Below are positions 46,449 to 55,261 of a stretch of 64,000 nt of DNA, one piece after another; position 1 is the stretch's first letter; each line of letters opens with the position of its first letter. Made by a program: the position numbers and the translations under genes. The stretch comes from Spinactinospora alkalitolerans (lineage in GTDB: Bacteria > Actinomycetota > Actinomycetes > Streptosporangiales > Streptosporangiaceae): NCBI RefSeq assembly GCF_013408795.1, contig NZ_JACCCC010000001.1:2046001-2110000 (forward strand), read 5' to 3'. Under the pieces are notes generated by a model that saw only the letters and a program-made list of their open reading frames with translations, did not search any database and had not been told where the DNA came from.

Positions 46449-47543
46449 TCACCCGTTGGCGGGGCCGGGGTCCTCGGGCTCGGCGAGGACGCCGAGGAAC
46501 AGGATGGCGCCCCGGCGGCGCAGGACGAAGTGGAACGGGCGGTCGGCGGTGAACACCACGGGCTTCTGCGGGACGAACGCGGCGAGCCGCATCACCACGG
46601 CCGTCGCCGCCGCGCCCTCGGCCCCCTCCTCGTCGACGCGCAGCCTGGCCTGGTGGATCACCTCGTCCACGCGCAGCGGGCGCGTCGAGATGCCGCTCAG
46701 GTCGGCCTGATCGGTGAAGACGGTGCGCACCCCGGTCCCCGCCAGCACGGAGGAGAGCTCGCTGCGGTGCGTCAGCTCGAAGCGCGGCAGCGTGAGTTCG
46801 ACGTCGGTGGAGGAGGCGGCGCGGTGCAGCGCGCTCAGCGTCGCGGGCTCCAGCGCGGCCGGCCGCGCCGCGTCGTCGGGCAGCAGCACGTCCAGGGCGA
46901 GGTCGTGGTCACCGGCGAGGGTGACCATCTGCCAGCCGCGGCGCCGCGCGTAGGGAAGCTGCCCGCGCCGGTGCATCATGGGCGTGCGCCGGGTGCCCGA
47001 GGGCGCGTGGAAGGGGTGTTCCGCGGTCTCGGCGACCTTGAACGGCTCCTGCCAGCGCAGCCGCACCCACAGCGCGTTCGCCAGCAGCGCCTGGACGCGG
47101 GGGTGCACGTCGCCGGGCGCGAGCAGCTCGTCGATCAGGCCGCGGGTGACCTTCGCGATCTCGGCGTTGACCGTTCGCCGCACGCCTTCGGGATCGCCCT
47201 CGAAGTCCGCGGCGTGCACGGCGGAGTCGGGGCGGGTCCGCAGCCGGGCCTCGAAGTCCGCCTCGATCGGCAGGTCCTCGCGCACCCACAGCCCCGTCCC
47301 GGTCGCCAGCTCCGGCCCGGCCGCCACGGCGTCGTCCAGCGCCGCGAGGTGGGCGTCGAGGTCGGAGCCGAGCAGCCGGGTCAGCTCGGCCCGGGTCCCT
47401 CCGGCCGCGCCCGAGGCGACCAGGCCCATGGCGCAGGCCACGGAGTAGGGCGACCACACCAGGTCGGCGGCGCCGGAGGCGGTGAGTTCGCCGTGCAGCC
47501 GCAGCGCGAAGGCGAGATGGTCGGGGCGCAGGGGATCGGGCAT
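46449..47543 (-). CDS. Serpin (serine protease inhibitor)
   Basis: A 364-residue serpin without a signal peptide. Family blocks include 'LVWSPYSVACAMGLVASGAAGGTRAEL', 'NALWVRLRWQEPF' and the C-terminal 'FTADRPFHFVLRRRGAILFLGVL'. The reactive-centre hinge is 'EEGAEGAAATAVV' (~310-323). Its small side chains are the pattern of inhibitory serpins. By standard counting P1 falls near the Ala-Ala of 'MRLAAF', suggesting an elastase- or subtilisin-like target. A serpin called thermopin is known from Thermobifida fusca, a relative. It lies between a deacetylase and a secreted protein, and the cognate protease is not obvious. Confidence 0.92.
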   Translation of the reverse strand: MPDPLRPDHLAFALRLHGELTASGAADLVWSPYSVACAMGLVASGAAGGTRAELTRLLGSDLDAHLAALDDAVAAGPELATGTGLWVREDLPIEADFEARLRTRPDSAVHAADFEGDPEGVRRTVNAEIAKVTRGLIDELLAPGDVHPRVQALLANALWVRLRWQEPFKVAETAEHPFHAPSGTRRTPMMHRRGQLPYARRRGWQMVTLAGDHDLALDVLLPDDAARPAALEPATLSALHRAASSTDVELTLPRFELTHRSELSSVLAGTGVRTVFTDQADLSGISTRPLRVDEVIHQARLRVDEEGAEGAAATAVVMRLAAFVPQKPVVFTADRPFHFVLRRRGAILFLGVLAEPEDPGPANG

Positions 47544-47629
47544 CGCGGACTCCTCAGGCGGTCGGTTCCGAACAACCCCGCCCAGCTTACGAAAACGCGC
47601 CCGTTTCGCGCCGGGCCGAAGAGCCGCGG

Positions 47630-47693
47630 CCGGGCGCGGCGTGCGCCGCGCCCGGCCCGCAGGAGCCTCCGCGGGGCGCGTGTCGCGCCCCGC
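47630..47693 (-). terminator. Two tandem GC-rich hairpins between minus-strand genes
   Basis: Stem 1 pairs 47671-47680 with 47684-47693 (10 bp, 3-nt loop). Stem 2 pairs 47630-47640 with 47645-47655 (11 bp, 4-nt loop). There is no T-run. They lie directly after the stop of the secreted FG-GAP protein gene. Confidence 0.6.
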
Positions 47694-47703
47694 CCGTTCC
47701 TCG

Positions 47704-49470
47704 TCAGCGGTTGCCGAGCACCCGGATGTCGGCGAGCCCGGCCGGTCCGGCCCGGTCGAAGGAGACCCGGACGTAGCGCCCGATGCCGGTGACGTCGTGC
47801 TCCTGCTCGCCCTTTCCGGTGAACGTGCCGCTCGTCAGCTCGGTCCAGCTCTCCCGGTCGGTCGAGGACTCGACCCGGTAGTCGACCCGCGCGCCGGTGC
47901 GCGGCGTCAGCAGCAGCGAGGTGATCTCGCGCCGGGTGCCCAGGTCGACCAGCCATGACGGCCGCCCGTCCCGGGGCGCGGGGCGCCAGGCGGTGGCGGG
48001 GTCGCCGTCGGTGGCGAGGTCGGCCCCGCTGCCGTCGCGGGCGCTGGAGCCCCGGGCGGTTCCGGCGGGGGCGTGGTCGAACGGCTGCTCGCCCGCGGTG
48101 TAGCGGGTGAAGTTGTAGTACTGCTTGGTCTGGGGCAGGGGTTCCCCGGTGACGTGGGAGTCGGGATCGCACCCGCCGTTGGCGTAGACGCGGGCGGTCT
48201 CGCCCAGCACGAAATTGACGATCTCCTCCTTGTCGTCGCCGCACAGGTCGGCGGTCTGCAGCCGGCCGTCGACCTCGAACCGGGTGACCACGTCGCCGTC
48301 GCCGTTGAAGACGGAGGGGAGTTCGCCGCAGCCGCGGTTCCACGCCATCATCAGGTCGGAGTGCTCGCCGTCCCAGTTGTGGACCTTGCCGGGGATCGAA
48401 CCCCAGCAGCCGCGCGTCCGGCGGTCCTCCTGGAAGACCATCGACCCCTCGGAGTCGATCAGGAACAGCCCGTCCACGCCGTCGTCGCTGCGGTCGATCC
48501 TGTCCAGGCCCAGGGTCTCCAGGCCGGGCAGGTCGGGCCGGAAGTCACCGAGGATGACGTTCTGGGACTCCACCGTCTCGTTGTTGCGCCAGACCTCGTT
48601 GCCCTCGGTGTCGTGGGCGACCGTCTCGGCTCCGCCGAGGACCACGTTGGTCTCGCCGTCGCCGTCGACGTCGCCCATCCACATCGTGTCGGCGTGGTCG
48701 GCCATGTCGGCGCTCCACAGCACCGAGCCGTCGGAGTCGAGCAGGTCGTAGCCCGCCATGAGCTCCTGGCGGCCGTCGCCGTCGAGGTCGACGGGCCACG
48801 GGTAGTGCCCGACGTCGCCCTCGTGCGTCCACAGCACCTCGCCCTGGTCGTCCAGGGCCCAGATCTGGTTGTAGCGGTCCTTGAGCAGGATGTCGTTCGG
48901 TCGGCCGGTGCCCCGGAAGTCGGCGAACGCGATCGCGTCGTGGGCCTCGGGGTGCGGCAGCGCGAAGTCGCGGACGAAGTCGCCGGTGCCGCCGTCGAGG
49001 ACGGTGAACCGGTCGTCCATGACGGCGACGACCTCGTTGCGGCCGTCGCCGTCGAGGTCGTGGATCTGCGCGGGGATGTCGGTGCCGTTGCGCTCGACCC
49101 GGGGGTCGGGGGTGCCCGCCTGCCAGAGCATCTCCCCGGTGATGTCGTAGGCGGTGAGCGCCTGGACCTGGCGGCCGATGTAGCGGTCGTCGGCGGAGTA
49201 GGTCGGCTGCATCATCACGATGTCGCGGCGGCCGTCGCCGTCGACGTCGCCGAGCAGCATGCGCGCGCCGCCGCCCGCGGCGCTGGTGTCGATCTCGCTG
49301 ATCAGCTCCGGCTCGATCGTCGCGGAGCCGGTCGGCTCCTCCGCGAGCGCGGGCGTGGCCGTGCAGGTCAGGGCTCCGGTGAGGGCGAGGGCGGTGAGGG
49401 TGCTCGCGCGCGCCGCGGACCGCGGGGGTCGGGGCGCGGCGGGGGCGGGGCGTCGGGCGGGTTCCGGCAA
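47704..49470 (-). CDS. Secreted FG-GAP/VCBS beta-propeller protein with C-terminal discoidin domain
   Basis: A 588-residue exported protein. A basic N-terminus and hydrophobic helix end at 'ATPALA|EE' (signal peptidase site, ~43). The mature part holds repeated calcium-binding blades of form DxDGDGxxD/E (GDVDGDGRRDIV, HDLDGDGRNEVV, VDLDGDGRQELM, GDVDGDGETNVV). The last ~130 residues are a discoidin/F5-8C (CBM32-like) module ('ATDGDPATAWRPAPRDGRPSWLVDLG', 'VRVSFDRAG'). TTG 49470 is chosen because GAGGAGG sits 5 nt upstream; ATG 49506 gives a longer start without a ribosome binding site. The fold resembles rhamnogalacturonan-lyase propellers, but no catalytic residues can be claimed. It is divergent from the sugar transporter operon. 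Confidence 0.82.
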   Translation of the reverse strand: MPEPARRPAPAAPRPPRSAARASTLTALALTGALTCTATPALAEEPTGSATIEPELISEIDTSAAGGGARMLLGDVDGDGRRDIVMMQPTYSADDRYIGRQVQALTAYDITGEMLWQAGTPDPRVERNGTDIPAQIHDLDGDGRNEVVAVMDDRFTVLDGGTGDFVRDFALPHPEAHDAIAFADFRGTGRPNDILLKDRYNQIWALDDQGEVLWTHEGDVGHYPWPVDLDGDGRQELMAGYDLLDSDGSVLWSADMADHADTMWMGDVDGDGETNVVLGGAETVAHDTEGNEVWRNNETVESQNVILGDFRPDLPGLETLGLDRIDRSDDGVDGLFLIDSEGSMVFQEDRRTRGCWGSIPGKVHNWDGEHSDLMMAWNRGCGELPSVFNGDGDVVTRFEVDGRLQTADLCGDDKEEIVNFVLGETARVYANGGCDPDSHVTGEPLPQTKQYYNFTRYTAGEQPFDHAPAGTARGSSARDGSGADLATDGDPATAWRPAPRDGRPSWLVDLGTRREITSLLLTPRTGARVDYRVESSTDRESWTELTSGTFTGKGEQEHDVTGIGRYVRVSFDRAGPAGLADIRVLGNR

Positions 49471-49637
49471 GGGGGCCTCCTCAGGGGGTTGGATAGCGGC
49501 TTCCATCGGCCTGGTCGCGTGCGGGTCCGTTCTGGGGCGGAGTTGCCGGGGACGTCGGGGCGGGTGTGCGGGGAGGGAGCCCTCCGGCTGTGGCTGACTG
49601 CGGCTGATCACAATCGATCTAATTTGCACAGACCCCG

Positions 49638-49666
49638 TTGACGTCGTTTTAACGGCAGCTTAATCT
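49638..49666 (+). promoter_or_regulatory. Promoter of the sugar ABC transporter operon
   Basis: TTGACG (49638-49643) and TAATCT (49661-49666) are 17 nt apart, close to the sigma-70 consensus. The expected start is near 49673, leaving a leader of about 90 nt. Confidence 0.75.
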
Positions 49667-49682
49667 GAGCCTCTAACAACGA

Positions 49683-49695
49683 GCAAGCGCTTTCC
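49683..49695. promoter_or_regulatory. LacI-family operator
   Basis: GCAAGCGCTTTCC holds the palindromic core AAGCGCTT with a central CG, the classic LacI/GalR pattern. It lies 10-22 nt downstream of the predicted start, where a repressor would block transcription. No LacI-type gene is in the window. Confidence 0.65.
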
Positions 49696-49762
49696 ATAAA
49701 ACGATTTATCGGAGCGGTGGCGGCGCGGCGGAAGCGCCGTGGCGCCTGACCGGAGGTGGGAA

Positions 49763-51034
49763 ATGGCACGGAGAGCACGGTCACGGACCTACGGCCTGAC
49801 CGCCGTCGCACTGGCCGCGGGGCTGGTCGCGGCGGGGTGCGGCGGGGGTTCGGGCAGCGGGAACGTGGAACTGCGCTACTCGTGGTGGGGCAACGCCGAC
49901 CGGGCCGAGCTCATGCAGCAGGCGATCGACCTGTTCGAGGAGCAGAACCCCGGCATCACCGTGACCCCCACCTTCTCCGAGTACGACAGCTACTGGGAGA
50001 AGCTCTCCACCCAGACCGCCGGGGGCGGGATGCCCGACGTGCTGCAGATGGACTTCTCCTACCTGCGCGAGTACGCCGACCGGGGCGTGCTGCTCGACCT
50101 CAACGAGCAGACCGGCGAGAACCTCGACACCGGTGACCTGCTGGAGAACTTCCAGACCGCGGGGGAGATCGACGGGGCGCGCTACGCCGTGCCGATCGGC
50201 GGCAACGTCTTCGCCCTGTTCCACGACCCGGCGGCCTTCGAGGAGGCCGGCGCGCCGGCGCCCGAGCCCGGATGGTCCTGGGAGGACTACGACGAGGCGG
50301 TCCGGGCGGTCACCGGGTCCACGGGCGCCGACCCCTACGGCGGCAGCGACTACACCAACCTGATCTGGGTCTTCGAGCTGCAGCTCCGCCAGGAGGGCGG
50401 GCAGTTGTTCACCGAGGACGGCGAGCTCGGGTTCGACGAGCAGCGGCTGGCCGAGTTCTGGGAGCAGGGCGAGTCCCTGCGCGAGGACGACCAGGTGGTG
50501 CCGGCGTCCAAGGCCGTCCAGGCCCTGCCGGTGTCGCCGCTCGGCGCCGACCTCGCCGCGTCGGAGTTCAGCTGGGACAACTTCCTGGCGCGCTTCGCCG
50601 AGGAGGCCGAGGCGGAGGTGGAGCTGAGCCCCGTACCCACGAGCGACCCCGACCGGCTCGGCCAGTACCTCAAGCCCTCGCTGATGCTGTCGGCCTCGGC
50701 CGGCACCGAGTACCGGGCCGAGGCGGCGACGCTGATCGACTTCATGATCAACGATCCCGAGGTCGCGGAGATCTTCGGCGGCAGCCGGGGGATCCCCGCC
50801 ACCACCACCCAGCGCGAGGCCGCCGAGTTCAGCGGGGTCGACGCGGCGATCGCCGCCTACGAGGACGAGCTGCTCGACGACCTGCAGGAGATGCCGCCGG
50901 CGCCGCCGGCCGGCGCGGGGGCGCTGGAGGCCGAGTTCATCCGCATCTCGGAGGAGGTCGGCTTCGACCGGATGACCCCCGAAGCGGCCGCGGCGGAGTT
51001 CTCCGCCTTCGCCGAGCGCACCCTGAACCCCTGA
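49763..51034 (+). CDS. CUT1-family sugar ABC transporter substrate-binding lipoprotein
   Basis: A 423-residue extracellular binding protein. The N-terminus is a lipoprotein signal (basic residues, hydrophobic helix, lipobox LVAAGC, Cys ~26). The mature part is a family-1 solute-binding protein ('AIDLFEEQNPGITVTPTFSEYDSYWEKLSTQTAGGGMPDVLQMD'). The ATG at 49763 has GGAGGTGGG at ideal distance. It heads a four-gene operon with two permeases and a DUF624 protein. The ATPase is missing, as usual in actinobacteria where one shared MsiK serves many importers. The sugar is unknown; pairing with a discoidin-bearing secreted protein suggests a plant-type oligosaccharide. Confidence 0.93.
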   Translation: MARRARSRTYGLTAVALAAGLVAAGCGGGSGSGNVELRYSWWGNADRAELMQQAIDLFEEQNPGITVTPTFSEYDSYWEKLSTQTAGGGMPDVLQMDFSYLREYADRGVLLDLNEQTGENLDTGDLLENFQTAGEIDGARYAVPIGGNVFALFHDPAAFEEAGAPAPEPGWSWEDYDEAVRAVTGSTGADPYGGSDYTNLIWVFELQLRQEGGQLFTEDGELGFDEQRLAEFWEQGESLREDDQVVPASKAVQALPVSPLGADLAASEFSWDNFLARFAEEAEAEVELSPVPTSDPDRLGQYLKPSLMLSASAGTEYRAEAATLIDFMINDPEVAEIFGGSRGIPATTTQREAAEFSGVDAAIAAYEDELLDDLQEMPPAPPAGAGALEAEFIRISEEVGFDRMTPEAAAAEFSAFAERTLNP

Positions 51035-51056
51035 GCGCAGGAAGCGGTCCCTTCCG

Positions 51057-52040
51057 ATGGTGTCGACAGCCCTGTCCCACGACTCGCCCCCGTCCGCCGG
51101 GCGCGGCGCGGCCGAGCGCACCCGCTCGGCCGCACCGCGGCGGCGGCGCGGGCGCCCCGATCGCGAAGGCCTGGCGGGCTACGCCTTCCTCTCCCCGTGG
51201 ATCCTGGGGTTCCTGCTCCTGACCATGGGGCCCATGCTGGCCTCCCTGTACCTGTCCTTCACCGACTACAACCTGTTCACGGCGCCGGAATGGGTCGGCC
51301 TGGACAACTACCGCGCGCTGTTCCGCGACGACCAGTGGCTGCAGTCCGTGCGCGTGACCCTGGTCTACGTGACGGTCTCGGTCCCGCTGAAGCTGGCCGG
51401 GGCGCTGGCCGTGGCCATGCTGCTGGTCCGCCCGCGCCGGGGCCAGGGGTTCTACCGTTCGGCGTTCTACGCGCCGTCCCTGCTCGGGGCCAGCGTCAGC
51501 GTCGCACTGGTCTGGCGCGCGCTGTTCTCCGACGACGCCGTCGTGGATCGGGCGCTGTCCTCCGTCGGCATCGACACCGGCGGCTGGGTCGGCAACCCCG
51601 ACTACGCGCTGGGGCTGCTCATCCTGCTCGCCGTCTGGCAGTTCGGCGCGCCGATGGTGATCTTCCTGGCCGGCCTCAAGCAGGTCCCGCGCGAGCTCTA
51701 CGAGGCGGCCGACGTCGACGGCGCGGGCCGACTGCGCAAGTTCGGCTCGATCACCCTGCCGATGATCTCACCGGTGCTGTTCTTCAACCTGCTGCTGGAG
51801 ACCGTCAACGCCTTCCAGGTGTTCACGTCCTCCTTCGTGGTCAGCAACGGAACGGGCGGCCCCGCGGGGTCGACCCTGTTCTACACCCTGTACCTCTACC
51901 AGCAGGGGTTCACCCAGTTCCGGATGGGATACGCCTCGGCGATGGCCTGGATGCTCGTCCTCGGCGCCGGCCTGGTGGCGGTGCTGCTGTTCCGGCTCTC
52001 GCGCGCGTGGGTCTACTACTCGGGAGATGACGGCCGATGA
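51057..52040 (+). CDS. Sugar ABC transporter permease (MalF/UgpA type)
   Basis: A 327-residue inner-membrane permease with six membrane segments (first ~42-64). The EAA loop that docks the ATPase is 'EAADVDGAGRLRKFGSITLPMISPV' (~217-241). The N-terminal 38 residues are an Arg/Pro-rich cytoplasmic tail. ATG 51057 lies 22 bp after the binding-protein gene, with GGAAG upstream; GTG 51060 is an alternative. The stop overlaps the next start by four bases. Confidence 0.93.
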   Translation: MVSTALSHDSPPSAGRGAAERTRSAAPRRRRGRPDREGLAGYAFLSPWILGFLLLTMGPMLASLYLSFTDYNLFTAPEWVGLDNYRALFRDDQWLQSVRVTLVYVTVSVPLKLAGALAVAMLLVRPRRGQGFYRSAFYAPSLLGASVSVALVWRALFSDDAVVDRALSSVGIDTGGWVGNPDYALGLLILLAVWQFGAPMVIFLAGLKQVPRELYEAADVDGAGRLRKFGSITLPMISPVLFFNLLLETVNAFQVFTSSFVVSNGTGGPAGSTLFYTLYLYQQGFTQFRMGYASAMAWMLVLGAGLVAVLLFRLSRAWVYYSGDDGR

Positions 52041-52948
52041 GCGACGAAACGGCCACCGCGACCACCACGGGCGGCGCTGCGGCGGACGGCGGCCGCACCG
52101 CCGAACGGCGGAGCAGGGGCCGGCTCGCCTCGGTGGCGTGGCACCTCGCTGCGCTGGCCCTGCTGGCGGTGATCCTGTACCCCCTGGTGTGGGTGGTCGG
52201 GGCGGCGTTCAAGCCCTCGGGCGACATCGTGGGCAGCACCCAGCTGCTGCCCACGCGGCCGGTCCTCGACAACCTGCAGCGGGCCATGGAGGGCATCGCC
52301 GGCATCAGCGCCCTGGTCTTCCTGCGCAACTCGCTGGTCCTGGCGGGGGCCTCGGTCGTCGGCACCGTGGTCTCCTCGGCCCTGGCCGCCTACGCCTTCG
52401 CCCGGCTGCGCTTCAGGGGGCGCGGCCTGATGTTCGTGCTGATGATCACCACGCTGCTGCTGCCGTTCCACGTGCTGATCATCCCGCAGTACATCATCTT
52501 CCAGCAGGCGGGACTGGTCGACACCTACGCGCCCCTGCTGCTCGGCAAGTTCCTGGCCACCGAGGCGTTCTTCGTCTTCCTCATGGTGCAGTTCATGCGC
52601 CAGTTGCCGCGCGAGCTGGACCAGGCCGCGCGCATCGACGGCTGCGGCTACTGGGGCATCTTCTGGCACGTGGTCGTACCGCTGTCGCGGCCGGCGTTCA
52701 CCACGGCGGCGATCTTCACCTTCATCTGGACCTGGAACGACCTGCTGGCGCCGCTGATCTACCTCAACACGCCGGAGAAGTACCCGGTCACCCTGGCGCT
52801 GCGGCTGTTCATCGACCAGACCGCCACATCGGACTACGGCGCGATGATCGCGATGTCGGTGATCGCGCTGCTGCCGGTGGTGCTGTTCTTCCTGGCCTTC
52901 CAGCGGCTGCTGGTCCAGGGCATGGCGACCAGCGGGCTGAAGGGGTGA
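52037..52948 (+). CDS. Sugar ABC transporter permease (MalG/UgpE type)
   Basis: A 303-residue permease with six membrane segments beginning near residue 33 and an EAA-type loop 'ELDQAARIDGCGYWGIFWHVVVPLSRP' (~194-220). It starts inside the stop of the previous gene (ATGA) and ends overlapping the DUF624 gene (GTGA), so the operon is translationally coupled throughout. Confidence 0.93.
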   Translation: MSDETATATTTGGAAADGGRTAERRSRGRLASVAWHLAALALLAVILYPLVWVVGAAFKPSGDIVGSTQLLPTRPVLDNLQRAMEGIAGISALVFLRNSLVLAGASVVGTVVSSALAAYAFARLRFRGRGLMFVLMITTLLLPFHVLIIPQYIIFQQAGLVDTYAPLLLGKFLATEAFFVFLMVQFMRQLPRELDQAARIDGCGYWGIFWHVVVPLSRPAFTTAAIFTFIWTWNDLLAPLIYLNTPEKYPVTLALRLFIDQTATSDYGAMIAMSVIALLPVVLFFLAFQRLLVQGMATSGLKG

Positions 52949-53592
52949 GCGCGGTGCCGAAGCGGTCGCCTTCCGGAGCCGCCGCCGACCGGGCCCCGGC
53001 ACCGGGCCCGACCGGTCCGGCGCGGCCCGGAGCGCACCGGTCCGCGCCCGGCGAGCGGTTCGCGCTCTTCGGGGAGTGCCTGCTGGCGGGTGTGCTCGCC
53101 GTGCTGGCGGCGCTGCCCGTCGTCACGCTGCTGCCCGCGCTCGCCGCCGGCTGCGCCCACCTGCGCGCCCACATCGAGGGGGAGGGGAGCACGGGTATCG
53201 CCGACTTCCTCGCCCGGTTCCGGTCGGCCCTGCCCGGGGCGCCGGGCCCCTCGCTGGCGATCGCGGGCGCGGCGGCGGTGCTCGCGGCCGACGTGCTGAT
53301 CGTGCGGGCCGGGCTGCCCGGTGGCCGGCCGGTCCTGCTGGCCTGCGTGGTCCTGGCCGCGGCGGTCGCCGTCGTCGCCCTGCGCGCCGCAGCGGCGTGG
53401 CGGCCCGGTGCGCGCTGGCCGGACCTGCTGCGCCTGGCCGCGCGTTGTTCGCGCACCGACGCCGCGGGATCGGCCCTGCTGGTCGCGGCCCTGGCCGCCG
53501 CGGCGGTCGCGGCCTGGGCGCTGGCGCCGCTGGCACTGCCGATGGCCGGATGCCTCGTCCTGGCCGCCGTGGTGGTCGACCGGCGCCGGTGA
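52945..53592 (+). CDS. DUF624 (YesL/YesV-like) membrane protein
   Basis: A 215-residue protein. A Pro/Ala/Arg-rich N-terminus (1-~32) is followed by five or so hydrophobic helices, the first within 'FGECLLAGVLAVLAALPVVTLLPALAAGCAHL' (~37-68), the typical DUF624 opening. The remaining helices are very Ala-rich. GTG 52945 overlaps the MalG stop. DUF624 proteins are regular partners of CUT1 sugar importers and pectin-utilisation genes (Bacillus YesL and YesV), with unknown mechanism. Family assignment rests on this opening block and the operon position. Confidence 0.78.
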   Translation: MSAVPKRSPSGAAADRAPAPGPTGPARPGAHRSAPGERFALFGECLLAGVLAVLAALPVVTLLPALAAGCAHLRAHIEGEGSTGIADFLARFRSALPGAPGPSLAIAGAAAVLAADVLIVRAGLPGGRPVLLACVVLAAAVAVVALRAAAAWRPGARWPDLLRLAARCSRTDAAGSALLVAALAAAAVAAWALAPLALPMAGCLVLAAVVVDRRR

Positions 53593-53780
53593 GCGCGGGC
53601 GCTCCCGCGCGCTCGCGGGGCGCGACGCGTCGGACGGGAAACACGGTGCCGCGGGGAGGCGTCGCTTAGGGTGGAAGGGGCGCGTCCCGGCCGGTCGGTT
53701 CGGGTGCCGCGCACCGACGGCCGCGCGGCGTGGCAGCGCGCGCGGCGCACCGCCCGTCAGGATCTTCCGTCAGGAGCAGC

Positions 53781-54584
53781 ATGACCGAGCAGCACCGGGC
53801 CGTCGAGACCGCCGAGGACGACGCCGCGGCCGTGCCGAAGGCGGAGCCGAGGTCGGAATCGGCGGCGTCGCCGGATCCGGGGCGCACGGGCGCCGACGAG
53901 CCGGCCGACGGGGAGGATCAGGTGGGCGGGGAGATCTCCAAGGACACCGTCGAGTCGGTCGTCCGCGCCCAGCTCTCCAAGGCCCTGGGCGGCAAGCGCG
54001 GCATGGCCGAGGCGGCGGTGCCGACCGTCGTCTTCACCGTCACCTACCTGCTCACGACCGAGCTCAGGCTCGCACTGGGCCTGGGGATCGGTGCGGCGGT
54101 GCTGCTCGGCGCGGTCCGGCTGGTGCAGCGCTCCTCGGTGCAGTTCGTCGTCAACAGCCTGCTCGGCATCGGCGTCGCGGCCGTCTTCGCGCTGCGCAGC
54201 GGCCAGGCGGAGGACGCGTTCCTGCCCGGCATCATCTACAACGCCGGCTACGCGGCCGTGCTCATCCTGACCATCCTGATCCGCTGGCCCGCCGTCGGCC
54301 TGCTGATCGGCGCGGTCACCGGCGACCCCACCGGATGGCGGGCCAATCCCGCCATCCTGAAGCTCAGCTCCCGGCTCACCTGGCTGCTCGTGCTGCCCTG
54401 CGTCGTCCGGGTGGTCGTGCAGTACCCCCTGTGGGCGGCCGGAACGGTCGGCTGGCTGGGTGCGGCCAAGATCCTGATGGGCTGGCCGCTGCAGGTGGCC
54501 GCGCTGGCCGCCATGGTGTGGCTGCTCGCCCGGGGCCGCACCCCCATCGAGACCGACCCCGACCCCGAGGGGGAGCGGCGCTGA
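53781..54584 (+). CDS. DUF3159 membrane protein
   Basis: A 267-residue protein. An acidic, disordered N-terminus (1-~58) leads to the DUF3159 domain with 'QLSKALGGKRGMAEAAVPTVVFTVTYLLT' (~64-92) and about six helices. The motif 'RWPAVGLLIGAVTGDPTGWRANP' (~172-194) is characteristic. The ATG at 53781 has AGGAG 5 nt upstream. The function is unknown. The gene converges on the TrkA pair with only 5 bp between stops; I recall this neighbourhood (DUF3159, ceoC, ceoB) as conserved in actinobacteria, hinting at ion-transport work. Confidence 0.9.
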   Translation: MTEQHRAVETAEDDAAAVPKAEPRSESAASPDPGRTGADEPADGEDQVGGEISKDTVESVVRAQLSKALGGKRGMAEAAVPTVVFTVTYLLTTELRLALGLGIGAAVLLGAVRLVQRSSVQFVVNSLLGIGVAAVFALRSGQAEDAFLPGIIYNAGYAAVLILTILIRWPAVGLLIGAVTGDPTGWRANPAILKLSSRLTWLLVLPCVVRVVVQYPLWAAGTVGWLGAAKILMGWPLQVAALAAMVWLLARGRTPIETDPDPEGERR

Positions 54585-54589
54585 AGGCG

Positions 54590-55261
54590 CTACCCCCGCG
54601 GCGCCAGCACGTCGCCGAGTTCCTCCGAGACCTCGGCGCTGCTGAGGAACACCAGGTCGTCGCCTGCCTCCAGCATCGTCTCGGCGTAGGGGGCGCGCAC
54701 GTGCCCGTCGCGCACGACCGCGACGAGAACCGTGTCCTCGGGCAGCTCGGCCGACAGCTCCCGCACCGGCCGGCCCGCGTGCGGGGCGCCGTCGGGCAGC
54801 GTGAGCTCCAGCAGGTCGGTGTCGGGCAGCGCCATAAGGGCGACCGCGTCGCCGGCGTGGTTGACCCCGGCCATGTCGTCGACCAGCGCGGCCATCAGCC
54901 GCGGCGGCGACACCGCGACGTCGACGCCCCAGGATTCGGTGAACAGCCACTCGTTGCGGGGGTCGTTGATCCGCGCGACGACCCTGCCCACGCCGAACTC
55001 GGTCTTGGCCAGCAGCGAGACGACCAGGTTGACCTTGTCGTCTCCGCTGGCGGCGACCACCACGTCGAACTGGTCCAGCCGGGCGTCCTCCAGTGAGCTC
55101 AGCTCGCAGGCGTCGGCCAGCAGCCATTCGGCCCGTTCGACCTCGTCGACGCTGATGGCGCGGCTGTCGCGGTCGATCAGCAGCACCTCGTGGCCGTTGT
55201 CGAGCAGTTCGGCGGCGATGGACCGGCCGACGCCCCCGGCCCCCGCGATCGCGACCCGCAT
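54590..55261 (-). CDS. ceoC: TrkA-family potassium uptake regulatory protein (CeoC-like)
   Basis: A 223-residue cytoplasmic RCK protein. The Rossmann domain opens with 'VAIAGAGGVGRSIAAELLDNGHEVLLIDRD' (GxGxxG plus terminal Asp), followed by 'VVARINDPRNEWLF'. A TrkA_C domain ends the protein (~140-220). It binds nucleotide and gates a Trk-type K+ channel, which is not in the window. The ATG at 55261 overlaps the stop of the upstream ceoB-like gene by one base (TGATG), so the two are coupled. Confidence 0.92.
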   Translation of the reverse strand: MRVAIAGAGGVGRSIAAELLDNGHEVLLIDRDSRAISVDEVERAEWLLADACELSSLEDARLDQFDVVVAASGDDKVNLVVSLLAKTEFGVGRVVARINDPRNEWLFTESWGVDVAVSPPRLMAALVDDMAGVNHAGDAVALMALPDTDLLELTLPDGAPHAGRPVRELSAELPEDTVLVAVVRDGHVRAPYAETMLEAGDDLVFLSSAEVSEELGDVLAPRG

